The position numbers were made by a program, and so were the translations under genes. Below the pieces are notes generated by a model. That model searched no databases. It was not told the DNA's origin and was given only the letters and a program-made list of their open reading frames with translations. Shown here piece by piece: positions 8,026-16,353 of a stretch of 64,000 nucleotides of DNA. Source of the DNA: Paenibacillus dendritiformis (lineage in GTDB: Bacteria; Bacillota; Bacilli; Paenibacillales; Paenibacillaceae); contig NZ_AP025344.1 of the NCBI RefSeq assembly GCF_021654795.1, positions 1,054,001-1,118,000 on the forward strand, read 5' to 3'. The first letter of the stretch is position 1. Each line of letters starts with the position of its first letter.

Positions 8026-9231
8026 TTACATTCCCTGCTCCGCCGATGCGGAACTCCGCTTCGCGTTGCGCTGCGACCAGGATGCGAGCCCCATTGTGGA
8101 GAGGAGCAGGATACCGGTCACCCAGAAGACGGCATGAATGGAGAATACGCCGCTGATCGCGCCGCCAACCAGCGGACCGAGCATGCCCCCAAGCTGGTTC
8201 GCCGTCTGATTCAGGCTGAACGCGCGGCCCCGGAATTCGCTGTCCGTCGCGCGGACGACGAGTCCGTTCAAGGCCGGAAATACGGCGCAGAAGAAGATGC
8301 CGTACGCGAACCGGATGAACGAGAACCACCAGATGTTGTGGAACGGAATCTGGGCTAGCGTTCCAATGCCGCCGGCGAGCAGGCCAATCAGCAGGACGCG
8401 CTGGAATCCGACCCGGTCGGCCATCTTGCCCCAGCGCGGCGCGAAGATGATGCTCGCTACCCCGACGAGCGAGAAGACGAAGCCGGCCGCTAGCGAGGCG
8501 TTCTTGTCGGAGATGCCGAGCTCGACAATGTACAGCGGCAGCACCGGCTCGATCGTCATGACCGAGAACTGCGTGCAGAGCGACAGAACAAGCACGACGA
8601 GCAGCGGCTTATTGTGGGCCGCCAGGCTGAACGTGTGCACGATCGAGACGCGATCCTTGCTCGGCACGAACGATTCTTCCTTGACCCAGAAAATAATGAG
8701 CAGGGTTGCCAGGAAGCAGAGCACTCCCGCGCTGCCGAACGCAATCCGGTTGTCGAAGATTCTTGCCAGCACGCCGCCCAGCATCGGCCCCATGATGCTG
8801 CCTGTCGCCGTCGCCGTGGACATCATCGACAGCGCATAGCCGACCTTGCGCTCCGGCGTATTCGTGCCGACCAGCGCGATCGAACCCGGAATGAATCCCG
8901 ACAGAAGCCCTTGCAGCAACCGTAGAATGAGCAGCTGAACGGGACTGGTGACGAAGGCGGTCAGCAGATAGATGACGCAGAGCGCCAGCCCGGCCCGGAT
9001 AATCATCGGCTTCCGCCCGTATTTGTCCCCGACGGCTCCCCAGAACGGAGAAGCGATCGCTCCGGCCAGGAAGGCGCTGCTGAACAGAATCCCGGACCAC
9101 AGCTCCAGATGATCCTTGACGCCGATCTGAATCAGGAAGAGCGGCAGAAAAGGAACGACCATGGAGAAGCTGGAAGAGACAATGAATGCTCCGAACCACA
9201 GTATCCACAGATTTTTCTTCCATGTTTCCAT
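8026..9231 (-). CDS. MFS transporter, drug:H+ antiporter type
   Basis: A 401-residue membrane protein with about 12 hydrophobic segments. The major-facilitator loop 2-3 motif (WGAVGDKYGRKPMI, near residue 65) and the antiporter motif C-like GSIMGPMLGG in helix 5 place it in the 12-TM DHA1 drug-efflux group. It should pump small organic compounds out of the cell using the proton gradient. The start lies right after a long AT-rich upstream stretch; the gene is alone, closed by the terminator at 7932-7974. The substrate cannot be read from sequence. Confidence 0.9.
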   Translation of the reverse strand: METWKKNLWILWFGAFIVSSSFSMVVPFLPLFLIQIGVKDHLELWSGILFSSAFLAGAIASPFWGAVGDKYGRKPMIIRAGLALCVIYLLTAFVTSPVQLLILRLLQGLLSGFIPGSIALVGTNTPERKVGYALSMMSTATATGSIMGPMLGGVLARIFDNRIAFGSAGVLCFLATLLIIFWVKEESFVPSKDRVSIVHTFSLAAHNKPLLVVLVLSLCTQFSVMTIEPVLPLYIVELGISDKNASLAAGFVFSLVGVASIIFAPRWGKMADRVGFQRVLLIGLLAGGIGTLAQIPFHNIWWFSFIRFAYGIFFCAVFPALNGLVVRATDSEFRGRAFSLNQTANQLGGMLGPLVGGAISGVFSIHAVFWVTGILLLSTMGLASWSQRNAKRSSASAEQGM

Positions 9232-9624
9232 TAGATCTTCACTCCCGATATTCCTTTTTCCACGTACATTTCGATTGGAGTGTCATTCTAACGGCACTCG
9301 ATATGTCAGACCGAACACATTATCCGCTTCCTATTATACCGCAAGCAGTCAATCTTTTTCTTCCCCGGCGAGGCCGGCCGAACGGGAGCTTGCCTGCGCA
9401 GAGGTTGATGCATCAAGGGAAAGCGGCAGAAAAAATATTTTTTCGCCTACGTGGGCCGCGATCGGCGAGAGCGGAGAGGAAGCGCATGATTGTTCTGGGG
9501 AAATGCCCAGGAAGGGCAGGGAAGAGGCAGCGCGGGCAGCGGCTGCCCCTTCATGGTGGAGCTAAATTGGGGGATTACGCTAATTTTGATTGTTTAAATT
9601 CTTACTATTTTTATCTCCTAACTA

Positions 9625-9633
9625 TGTTATAAT
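9625..9633 (+). promoter_or_regulatory. extended -10 promoter of the OsmC gene
   Basis: TG-T-TATAAT at 9625-9633 is an extended -10 element with no good -35 box, about 32 bases before the ATG at 9665. Confidence 0.55.
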
Positions 9634-9664
9634 GGAAGTTAAAATGTGGGAGAGGGGTTATCCT

Positions 9665-10105
9665 ATGCCAGTTGAGACGTTTAAAGCGACCGCACACCTG
9701 CAGGATGGGATGGTGGTAAGGGCAAAATCGAGAAATTTCGAGATCATGATCGATGAACCGAAATCATTGGGCGGGACGGACACAGCCATGAATCCGGTGG
9801 AGGTCGTGCTCTGCGCCCTGGGGGCCTGCCAGTCCATCGTCGCCAGAGCCTATGCGCGCAAGTTCAAGATCGATCTTGAGGCATTCTGGGTGGAACTAGA
9901 AGGGGATCTGGATACGGACGGCTTTATGAACAAGTCGGATGTGCGCCGCGGATACTCGGAGATTCGTTATAATATACATATCAAAAGCAATGCTTCCTGC
10001 GAGCAGGCGAAGGAATTCGTAGAGTTCATTGAACGCACTTGCCCGGTCGGCGACACGATCAACAACCCGGTGCGTCTCGTCCTGCAAGACATTATTGTCG
10101 AATAG
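9665..10105 (+). CDS. OsmC/Ohr family protein
   Basis: A 146-residue OsmC-like protein. Its two family cysteines are C55 (ALGACQSI) and C126 (TCPVGDTI), which in OsmC/Ohr proteins form the thiol-peroxidase site that reduces organic hydroperoxides with lipoyl-dependent electrons. The subgroup is the short YhfA-like one rather than classical Ohr. The ATG at 9665 has GAGAGGGG 8 bases upstream; a longer frame starting at 9590 runs through the promoter and is not credible. The gene stands alone between its own promoter and a terminator. Confidence 0.9.
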   Translation: MPVETFKATAHLQDGMVVRAKSRNFEIMIDEPKSLGGTDTAMNPVEVVLCALGACQSIVARAYARKFKIDLEAFWVELEGDLDTDGFMNKSDVRRGYSEIRYNIHIKSNASCEQAKEFVEFIERTCPVGDTINNPVRLVLQDIIVE

Positions 10106-10113
10106 ACAAGTCC

Positions 10114-10160
10114 GAGCCTTCCTGCTTATGGGGCAGCCTTTCGCAGGAGGCTCCTTTTAT
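10114..10160 (+). terminator. intrinsic terminator after the OsmC gene
   Basis: GAGCC-TTCCTGC pairs with GCAGGA-GGCTC (one bulge), followed by a CTTTTATTT tract. Confidence 0.75.
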
Positions 10161-10204
10161 TTCCATCACTTACACGCAACCTGTGTTTACCGGAGGGATT
10201 TGAC

Positions 10205-10840
10205 ATGAGCCATCTGCTGCTGCATGAACATTTTAAGGACGAGCGGCTCCACGCCAGCTTGAACTGGTTTTCGCCGCCCAGAGCGTGGTCGATCGACACG
10301 GGCTCATCCCGGTTGATCGTTCACACGAAGAAAGATACTGATTTTTGGCAAAAAACGCATTATGGCTTTCAAGCGGATAACGGTCATTTTCTCTATGCCG
10401 AAGCGGCAGGGAACTTGAGGCTGACGACCAAAGTTCATTCATTTCCTGTCCATCGCTATGACCAGGCCGGCGTGATGGTCCGATTTTCGCCCGATACATG
10501 GATGAAGTCGTCGGCAGAGTATATTCCCGACAGCCCGAATAAGCTCGGTGCCGTGGTGACGAATCACGGCTATTCCGATTGGTCGACCCAGGAGGCGGAC
10601 GAAGGGAACGCGCCGCTTTATTTTCGGATTTCAAGAATCGGCAGCGATTTCTATGCCGATTATTCGCGGGATGGGCAGGCCTGGAGGCAGATCCGCATGG
10701 CCCATCTGTTCGAACGGACGGATCAGCCCGTTCAGGCCGGCATCTATGCGTGCAGTCCGCAGGGAGAAGGCTTTGAAGCGCAGTTTGAATTTTTGAAAAT
10801 CGAAGCGTTGTCCGACGATAGATCGCAGGTGTATAAATAA
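10205..10840 (+). CDS. DUF1349 (concanavalin A-like) protein
   Basis: A 211-residue soluble protein that matches DUF1349, a beta-jellyroll family related to yeast REE1 (regulation of enolase). Recognisable blocks are WSIDTGSSRLIVHTKKDTDFW near residue 28, FPVHRYDQAGVMVRF near residue 80 and VVTNHGYSDWS near residue 118. GGAGGG lies 6 bases before the ATG at 10205. Its biochemical role in bacteria is not established; ligand binding of a carbohydrate or sugar-phosphate is plausible. It is monocistronic. Confidence 0.8.
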   Translation: MSHLLLHEHFKDERLHASLNWFSPPRAWSIDTGSSRLIVHTKKDTDFWQKTHYGFQADNGHFLYAEAAGNLRLTTKVHSFPVHRYDQAGVMVRFSPDTWMKSSAEYIPDSPNKLGAVVTNHGYSDWSTQEADEGNAPLYFRISRIGSDFYADYSRDGQAWRQIRMAHLFERTDQPVQAGIYACSPQGEGFEAQFEFLKIEALSDDRSQVYK

Positions 10841-10880
10841 AACAGGCCAATGGGCGATATCCGGTTTTTGCCCGGGACTT

Positions 10881-11327
10881 TTAATCGCTGCGACTGTTTG
10901 TCGCTTCGCTGCCCTCTGCCCCGATGCCGTAGCGGGCGAGCACCTTCGCCGCGCTTTCGCGCATGCGCCGCTGGAGCTTTTCTCCTTCCACGATGCGGAC
11001 CCGTTTGCCGAGGAAGCGGATTTTGGATAGCACATACTCGCATTCGTCGCCCATGAAGGCGAGCCGAATCCGGTAGCTGTCCTCCTCCTCTACATATTCC
11101 ACTTCCTTCTCGAAGCAGGAGAAGCCGTACATGATCCGGGACAACTCCCGGTTGTACATCCGGACGACCTCAATCACGGCATGCTCCTTGCGGGAATCCA
11201 GGACGGCCGCGATTCGGCTCAGCCATGTCTCCGCCATGCCGTCCGGCACCGGTTCCATGTCCGCCTCCGCGATGTTCCGCAGCCGCGTGGACATCAGCAT
11301 GCCTCGCCGCGGATGGTACCAGAGCAA
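10881..11327 (-). pseudogene. C-terminal remnant of a WYL-domain regulator
   Basis: The leftward frame encodes about 148 residues that read as the C-terminal half of a WYL-type transcriptional regulator: a strand like RLRNIAEADMEPVP and the closing WYL C-terminal pattern (RIRLAFMGDECEYVLSKIRF, then GKRVRIVEGEKLQRRMRESA). The N-terminal helix-turn-helix and the WYL core are absent, and the only start is a TTG without a ribosome binding site. The frame ends exactly where a rightward rtcB fragment begins, so the two truncated genes share one junction. I infer a deletion across a divergent gene pair. Confidence 0.6.
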
Positions 11328-11929
11328 AGCTGGACAGCGAGCTCGGCGACATGTACTTCCGCGCCATGAAGCTGGCCGGGCGGTACGCCTACGCCGGCCG
11401 GGACTACGTCATCGGCCAAGTATTGTCCATCCTCGGGGCGGAGGCGGACTTCGAAGTGCATAATCACCATAACTACGCATGGCGAGAACGGCATAACGGG
11501 CGGGATGCTATCGTCGTCCGCAAGGGGGCCACGCCTTCGGCTCCCGGACAGCTTGGCTTCATCGGCGGAAGCATGGGCGATATTTCCGTCATCGTGCGCG
11601 GCGCGGATTCGGAGGAGAACCGGGATGCTTACTACAGCACGGTTCATGGCGCAGGCCGGATGATGAGCCGCACCCAGGCCGCCGGCCGCATGAACTGGAA
11701 GACCCGCACCCGGACGGGCGGACAGATCACGCCGGAGCAGATGCAAGAGGCGGTCCGGAGCTTCGGCGTCGAGCTGCGCGGCGCAGGCACCGACGAGAGC
11801 CCATTCGTCTACCGCAAGCTGCAGGACGTGCTCGATTCGCACCGGAACACGCTCGACGTGCTGCATGTGCTCAAGCCAATCGGCGTCTGCATGGCCGGAG
11901 CGAACGAGTTCGATCCCTACAAAGACTAG
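11318..11929 (+). pseudogene. rtcB: C-terminal remnant of RtcB-type RNA ligase
   Basis: About 203 residues match the C-terminal half of RtcB, the GTP- and Mn-dependent RNA 3'-phosphate ligase: KLDSELGDMYFRAMKLAGRY, the metal-ligand motif VHNHHNYAW, GFIGGSMGD and GAGRMMSRTQA (the GMP-acceptor histidine lies in VHGAGR). The N-terminal half, with the DNGxG metal-binding motifs, is missing, and no start codon with a ribosome binding site is present; the frame upstream of about 11318 is the antisense of the WYL remnant. The protein would be inactive. The residual frame is uninterrupted, so the truncation may be recent. Confidence 0.75.
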
Positions 11930-12090
11930 GCATATAAGCCGCCCTTTCTCATTAACTCAACTCGCCGCACATAACCAGCAGGGCACGACCCCAGTGCCCT
12001 GCTTGTTCCGCATTGGTACAGGAATAACAATGCGGGACGGGATTCCTTATTACGCTCCCCCGCAACTCAGGCAGATGCATGTGATGTACG
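11930..12090. other. intergenic spacer before tandem repeats
   Basis: About 160 bases without a gene or clear terminator; it leads into the repeat arrays. Confidence 0.4.
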
Positions 12091-12262
12091 CAGGTCCTTT
12101 TAGCCAATCTCCCCATAGTTCAGGTAGGTTAGGTGTGCGGGACCTTCTAGGCAGTCTCCCAACGGTTCAGGCAGTTAGGTGTGCGGGACCTTCTAGGCAA
12201 TCTCCCAACGGTTCAGGTAGTTAAGTGTGCGGGTCCCTTCTAGGCAGTGTCCCAACGGTTCA
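12091..12262. repeat. tandem repeat array, unit about 46 bp
   Basis: About 3.7 imperfect copies of a unit that contains CCTTCTAGGCAGTCTCCCAA and CGGTTCAGG..GTTAGGTGTGCGGGA. The unit length is not a multiple of three, so the array is not coding. Confidence 0.8.
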
Positions 12263-12269
12263 GGGTAAT

Positions 12270-12665
12270 TTGACATTATGAGAGACTGGCGTAAAGAGCC
12301 AATGCGAGTGAACCTGACTCGATGGGAGAGTGGGATAAAGAGCCAATGCGAGTGAACCTGACTCGATGGGAGAGTGGGATAAAGAGCCAATGCGAAAGTG
12401 CCTGACTCGACGGGAGACTGGCGTAAAGAGCCGATGCGAGTGAACCTGACTCGATGGGAGAGTGGGATAAAGAGCCAATGCGAAAGTGCCTGACTCGACG
12501 GGAGACTGGGATAAAGAGCCAATGCGAGTGAACCTGACTCGACGGGAGAGTGGGATAAAGAGCCAATGCGCATGTATAGCTGACTTGATGGGAGACTGGT
12601 GTAAAGAGCGAATGCGAATGTACCTGATGCGATGGGATAATGATGCAAAGAGCGAAGCGATGCGT
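12270..12665. repeat. tandem repeat array, unit 44 bp, about nine copies
   Basis: The word AATGCG (or a one-base variant) recurs at 12301, 12345, 12389, 12433, 12477, 12521, 12565 and about 12611, that is every 44 bases with one 46-base step. Units contain GGATAAAGAGCCAATGCGAG and CCTGACTCGA(T/C)GGGAGA. Two main variants (GAGTGAAC and GAAAGTGC) alternate irregularly. Each GAGTGAAC unit can form a short CGAGT/ACTCG hairpin. Because 44 is not divisible by three, all three frames carry repeat-derived open frames, which I do not call genes. Confidence 0.9.
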
Positions 12666-12796
12666 ATCAGGCATTACGCCAGTAAAGACGGCTGCCAACC
12701 TGCCAAGGGGGCTAGCGTGGGGAAGACCCGGGTAGGCGTGTGCGGGTTATGGTTCGCAGGGGATTAAGGGCCTTCTAGATGCACCTCATATAGCAG

Positions 12797-12834
12797 CACA
12801 GGCTAACGGGCGCAAGCCGCACCGTTAGCCTGTG
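12797..12834. terminator. strong inverted repeat at the 3' side of the chitin-active gene
   Basis: A 13-bp perfect stem (CACAGGCTAACGG with CCGTTAGCCTGTG) lies 27 bases past the stop of the leftward gene at 12862. It lacks a T-run on the left, so termination may be inefficient. Confidence 0.55.
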
Positions 12835-12861
12835 TCGTGAGTGTATGTTAACTGGTTCAGG

Positions 12862-13911
12862 CTAGAGCTTTTTCCATACTTCCGCTTGGCCTGGCTCTTC
12901 GCCGGATGTCCACCAGCGCGCCTCGTAGACAGCGCCATTATGCGATACCCGGTCGCCTCCAACGTAGGTCTTGCTTGCGTCCCAAGCTGGATATTGCGAA
13001 CCGCTGTCGCCCAACGTTTTGACGGTCAGGGCCGGGGAGGGCTGCGATTTGTTTCCTGCCGTATCGACGGCTCTTACTGTGTATGTGTAGGAAGTATTCT
13101 CCGTTAATCCCGTATCGGTGTACGAGGTCTGTGCCGTCGTTCCGGCCAGTGTGCCGTTGCGGTATACTTCGTACTGCTGGATTCCATTCGGGCTTGAAGA
13201 AGGGCTCCATGTCAAGGAGATGCTCGTCTCCGTCTGCGAAGGCGAAGCTACGCCTGCAGGAACCGATGGCGCCACGCCGCCGGAACCATTGTTCAAGTTG
13301 ACGTCAATGACTTGATAGAAGGCATTGCCGGTATCGGCAATTTCCCAGACACCGAGGATGATATAATAGCCGCTGCGATCTGTCGGTACGCTGCATTGAT
13401 GAGATACGGACTTGTCAGGCTTTTTCCCGCCGTCATTATAGTAACAGAACGGATCCGGCTCAAGCTGGGCCCGGGTCAATGGCTGATTTGGATTCCAGTC
13501 TTTTTTCGTAATATAGTATTTCCATTCTTTCGTGGCATGCGGCGCCGTCAAATTCCAAGTAAAGGTGTTGTTGCCGCCGTTCATATTGACTTTATTCCAG
13601 CGGGTAGAAGATTGGGCATCCAATTCCGGGAACACGCCGCCCCCGGCGATATGGCCATCTTCCGGACCGCCGATCGGGAAGTTGCCCTTCGCTTCGATGC
13701 TCTGAGGCTCGTATTGTACGAGTCCGCAATTGGTGTTCTCCCCGAGCTTGCATTGATAGGCGCGGCTGTGCGGGGATTCGATATAGCCATGAGCGGACGC
13801 CTGCTCAGCGAACACCATCATGCAGAAGAAGGCGGCCAAGACAGCGCCAAAAGCGACAAACAGCGGGGATACTTTGGATGCTAGCGGATTCCATACTCGC
13901 AACTGATTCAT
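12862..13911 (-). CDS. secreted AA10 lytic polysaccharide monooxygenase with FnIII and CBM5/12
   Basis: A 349-residue secreted copper enzyme that cleaves crystalline chitin oxidatively. A signal peptide (residues 1-40, ending EQASA) leaves His41 as the mature N-terminus (HGYIESP), the first ligand of the copper histidine brace; His125 in TAPHATKEW is the second, and GNAFYQVIDV supplies the axial Phe. The AA10 domain spans about 41-208. It is followed by a fibronectin type III domain (about 213-298) and a C-terminal CBM5/12 chitin-binding module (YPAWDASKTYVGGDRV to the end). Length and order match Bacillus/Paenibacillus chitin-binding proteins. AGGAGG lies 6 bases before the ATG. The upstream region carries a cre-like site, fitting carbon-source control. 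Confidence 0.95.
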   Translation of the reverse strand: MNQLRVWNPLASKVSPLFVAFGAVLAAFFCMMVFAEQASAHGYIESPHSRAYQCKLGENTNCGLVQYEPQSIEAKGNFPIGGPEDGHIAGGGVFPELDAQSSTRWNKVNMNGGNNTFTWNLTAPHATKEWKYYITKKDWNPNQPLTRAQLEPDPFCYYNDGGKKPDKSVSHQCSVPTDRSGYYIILGVWEIADTGNAFYQVIDVNLNNGSGGVAPSVPAGVASPSQTETSISLTWSPSSSPNGIQQYEVYRNGTLAGTTAQTSYTDTGLTENTSYTYTVRAVDTAGNKSQPSPALTVKTLGDSGSQYPAWDASKTYVGGDRVSHNGAVYEARWWTSGEEPGQAEVWKKL

Positions 13912-13998
13912 AACAATACCTCCTAAAAGTTAATGTTGGACAAGCTCTACACAACGCCGGAACTTGTTTTTGAAAAGAAGACCACCTCCTTCATAGAA

Positions 13999-14036
13999 TG
14001 TAAACGTTTTAAGTTAAAGTTATCTCGTTTTAACTT
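13999..14036 (-). promoter_or_regulatory. cre-like site and AAGTTAAA dyad upstream of the AA10 gene
   Basis: TGTAAACGTTTTAA at 13999-14012 matches the CcpA catabolite-response consensus TGWAANCGNTNWCA at 13 of 14 positions. It is followed by an inverted repeat, AAGTTAAA and TTTAACTT (about 14011-14036). Both lie about 90-125 bases upstream of the AA10 start and could mediate glucose repression and a second regulator. Confidence 0.5.
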
Positions 14037-14608
14037 TTCTCCCAAAAAAAGAAAAGGGACTGGTAAAAAGGATAAAAAAATAAGTGTCATTTACAGTTAG
14101 AAAGTAGAAGAAGCCAAGTTTGGAAGCTGGAAATGTCGGCTGATTGTTACTTTGATTATTTTCTCAGAGTTGGACTGGAGCTGTCACATGTTGGCGGCAT
14201 CTATCACAAAGGGATGGTATGCTCGCAAGGTGCCGAAAAAGAAGTCGAATTCACGATGAAGACTGCGTGTTGCCGCTTTTCCTCCCTAAGATTCGACAGG
14301 AGGGTCGAGGACATTCGTTGGTTTTATATTACAAAATTTTAACCAAATTGGCTATAACTAATTTTCATTATTTTGGAATAAAGTCAAATTGCATCCTTTG
14401 ATTGGAGAATTATCCGAGGCTGGATTTCCATTTTACCGTGAATATGAAGAGGGATATCTGTCTCGCCATTACTGTTTTTCAGGGTTATGATGAAGGCTCC
14501 GATTCCAGTAAGATAGTATTATAAATTTGTTCGGCGAAACCTGGCGGATCATCTTGTTGGGAGAAGCGGATGTTGCTATGATGAGAGGAAACATAGGCTA
14601 AGGAGACG
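14037..14608. other. intergenic region, possible gene debris
   Basis: An AT-richer stretch between the divergent AA10 and acetyltransferase genes. One open frame at 14362-14490 (FSLFWNKVKLHPLIGELS and onwards, ending SGL) has protein-like composition but no start codon or known match, so it may be the tail of a lost gene. No other gene is supported. Confidence 0.35.
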
Positions 14609-15397
14609 ATGAGGTTGAAGGGACGCGAGCATTTGAAATCTGATGTATACGCTTACTTGAAGCGGATAGGCTACGATGGCCCGCTCGATGGAAGTGCCGC
14701 TGTGCTGGCCGATCTGCAGGAATGTCATCTGCATGCCGTGCCTTATGAAAATTTTGATATTTTGAACCGCGTGCCGTTGTCGCTGGACATTCCTGATCTT
14801 ATAGATAAAATTATAACCCGCCGCCGGGGCGGCTACTGCTTCGAGCTCAATGCCTTGTTCGGATGGCTGCTCCGGGAGCTTGGTTACTCGGTCACCGATT
14901 TGATGGCCCGCTTTTGGAGGGATGAACCGAATCCTCCGCCCAAGCGCCGCCACCAGGTTCTGCAAGTCAAGGCTGGAGGCGAGACGTACCTGTGCGATGT
15001 CGGGGTAGGCGGAATTGTTCCGCGCCGGCCTGTACGAATCGAGACGGGGCTGGAGCAATGGCAGGGGGATGAATGCTATCGGCTGGAGCGGGACCCGGAC
15101 TATGGCTGGATGCTGTTCGAGTTCAAGCGGGACGGATGGAGCCGTCTCTATTCCTTTACGGAGGAGCCGCAGCTCGCGCGTGATTTTATTATGCCTTCGT
15201 ACTGGTGCGAGCATGCGCCAGAATCCATTTTTACCCAGCAGGCGATGGCGGCTGTCCGCACTCGCGAAGGACGCCATACGCTCGCCGGAGACGAATTCCG
15301 CATCTTCACGGCCGATGGCGTTCACACTTTCGTCCCGGAGACGAAGGAGCAGCATGATGAGGCGTTAAAAACCTATTTCGGCATCGTGCTCGGTTAA
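14609..15397 (+). CDS. arylamine N-acetyltransferase
   Basis: A 262-residue member of the NAT family, which moves acetyl or other acyl groups from CoA to arylamines, hydrazines or biosynthetic amines. The Cys-His-Asp triad is C77 (RRGGYCFELN), H115 (RRHQVLQV) and D130 (LCDVGVGG). The N-terminal helical bundle (YENFDILNR) and total length fit the family. AGGAG lies 4 bases before the ATG at 14609; a TTG at 14615 has better spacing and would remove two residues. It is followed by a hairpin terminator and has no co-transcribed partner. Confidence 0.9.
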   Translation: MRLKGREHLKSDVYAYLKRIGYDGPLDGSAAVLADLQECHLHAVPYENFDILNRVPLSLDIPDLIDKIITRRRGGYCFELNALFGWLLRELGYSVTDLMARFWRDEPNPPPKRRHQVLQVKAGGETYLCDVGVGGIVPRRPVRIETGLEQWQGDECYRLERDPDYGWMLFEFKRDGWSRLYSFTEEPQLARDFIMPSYWCEHAPESIFTQQAMAAVRTREGRHTLAGDEFRIFTADGVHTFVPETKEQHDEALKTYFGIVLG

Positions 15398-15415
15398 GCT
15401 TGGGACTGGATGCCG

Positions 15416-15446
15416 CAAAGAGCGCTCCTTGGCGGGGCGCTCTTTG
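15416..15446. terminator. hairpin between the acetyltransferase and mqnD
   Basis: CAAAGAGCGC pairs perfectly with GCGCTCTTTG. It sits between two convergent genes, with only a weak T-rich tail. Confidence 0.65.
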
Positions 15447-15517
15447 TGCTCTTCTCTTCGGTTCAACTGGGAGCGGTCAGTTCCGCACGCTAGAGCTGAT
15501 TGGCGTAGAACGGAAGG

Positions 15518-16351
15518 TTACAACCGCAGCAGAGCCGGATCGAAGGAGGGTACAAGCCCCTCCCGAGCGGCTCTTCTCAGAAGAGCATCCACGGCTGCAT
15601 ATCCGTCCTCGCCCAGATTTGCGGTGAACTCGTTCACATAGAGATTGATATGCGCTTGCGCCACCTTCGGATCCATTTCCTGCGCATGGTGCAGCACGTA
15701 CGGCTGGGACGCTTCCGGATGCGCCCAGGCATATTCCACGGATGCACGGGTCCACTCGGCGATTCGGCCTGCATCCAGGGTCCGGCGGGCAATGATCGCC
15801 CCAAGCGGGATAGGCAGGCCGGTATCCGCTTCCCACCAGCTTCCCATATCGGCCAGCAAGGTCAGCCCGTATGACGGGTAGGTGAAGCGCGCTTCATGGA
15901 TGACGAGTCCGGCGTCGATATGGCCGTCGCGCACCGCCGGCATAATCTGATGGAACGGCATGACGACGATCTCCCCTACGCCGCCGGGCACATGCTTCGC
16001 CGCCCACAAGCGGAACAGCAGGTAGGCTGTCGAGCGCTCGCTCGGCACGGCTACCCGCCGGCCGCTGAGGGCCGCCGGATCGCCTCCGGCTTCCTTCGTT
16101 AGAACGAGTGGTCCGCAGCCCCTGCCGAGCGCGCCGCCGCATGGGAGCAACGCGTAGTCGGACAGAACCCAGGGAAGCGCCGCATACGAGATTTTAAGGA
16201 CCTCCGGGCCTTGACCGCTGGCGGCCAGACCGTTCGTAATATCGATGTCCGCATAGGTTACGTCCAGCTCCGGCGCTCCGGGAACGAGCCCGTGCACCCA
16301 GGCATGGAACACAAACGTATCGTTTGGACAAGGGGAAAAGGCAATTTTCAT
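15518..16351 (-). CDS. mqnD: 1,4-dihydroxy-6-naphthoate synthase
   Basis: A 277-residue enzyme of the futalosine route to menaquinone. MqnD converts cyclic dehypoxanthinyl futalosine to 1,4-dihydroxy-6-naphthoate. The N-terminus MKIAFSPCPNDTFVFHAW is characteristic, as are the periplasmic-binding-like blocks DIDITNGLA and SERSTAYLLFR and the segment VVMPFHQIMPAVRDGHIDAGL. I start it at the ATG at 16351, with GGAGGTG 8 bases upstream inside the end of mqnB; the longer frame in the same phase is antisense-like. Only 2 bases separate it from mqnB, so both are one operon. mqnA, mqnC and mqnE are not in the window. Confidence 0.95.
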   Translation of the reverse strand: MKIAFSPCPNDTFVFHAWVHGLVPGAPELDVTYADIDITNGLAASGQGPEVLKISYAALPWVLSDYALLPCGGALGRGCGPLVLTKEAGGDPAALSGRRVAVPSERSTAYLLFRLWAAKHVPGGVGEIVVMPFHQIMPAVRDGHIDAGLVIHEARFTYPSYGLTLLADMGSWWEADTGLPIPLGAIIARRTLDAGRIAEWTRASVEYAWAHPEASQPYVLHHAQEMDPKVAQAHINLYVNEFTANLGEDGYAAVDALLRRAAREGLVPSFDPALLRL

Positions 16352-16353
16352 GT

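Noticed and set aside
12270..12665. Possible CRISPR array
   Set aside because: The units abut directly with no variable spacers, and no cas genes are present.
12193..12767. Several open frames with repeated peptides such as ALALYPTLPSSQ
   Set aside because: They arise in all frames from a 44-bp tandem repeat whose unit is not divisible by three; no start signals.
14133..14342. A 69-residue frame upstream of the acetyltransferase
   Set aside because: No ribosome binding site or family features; composition is not protein-like.
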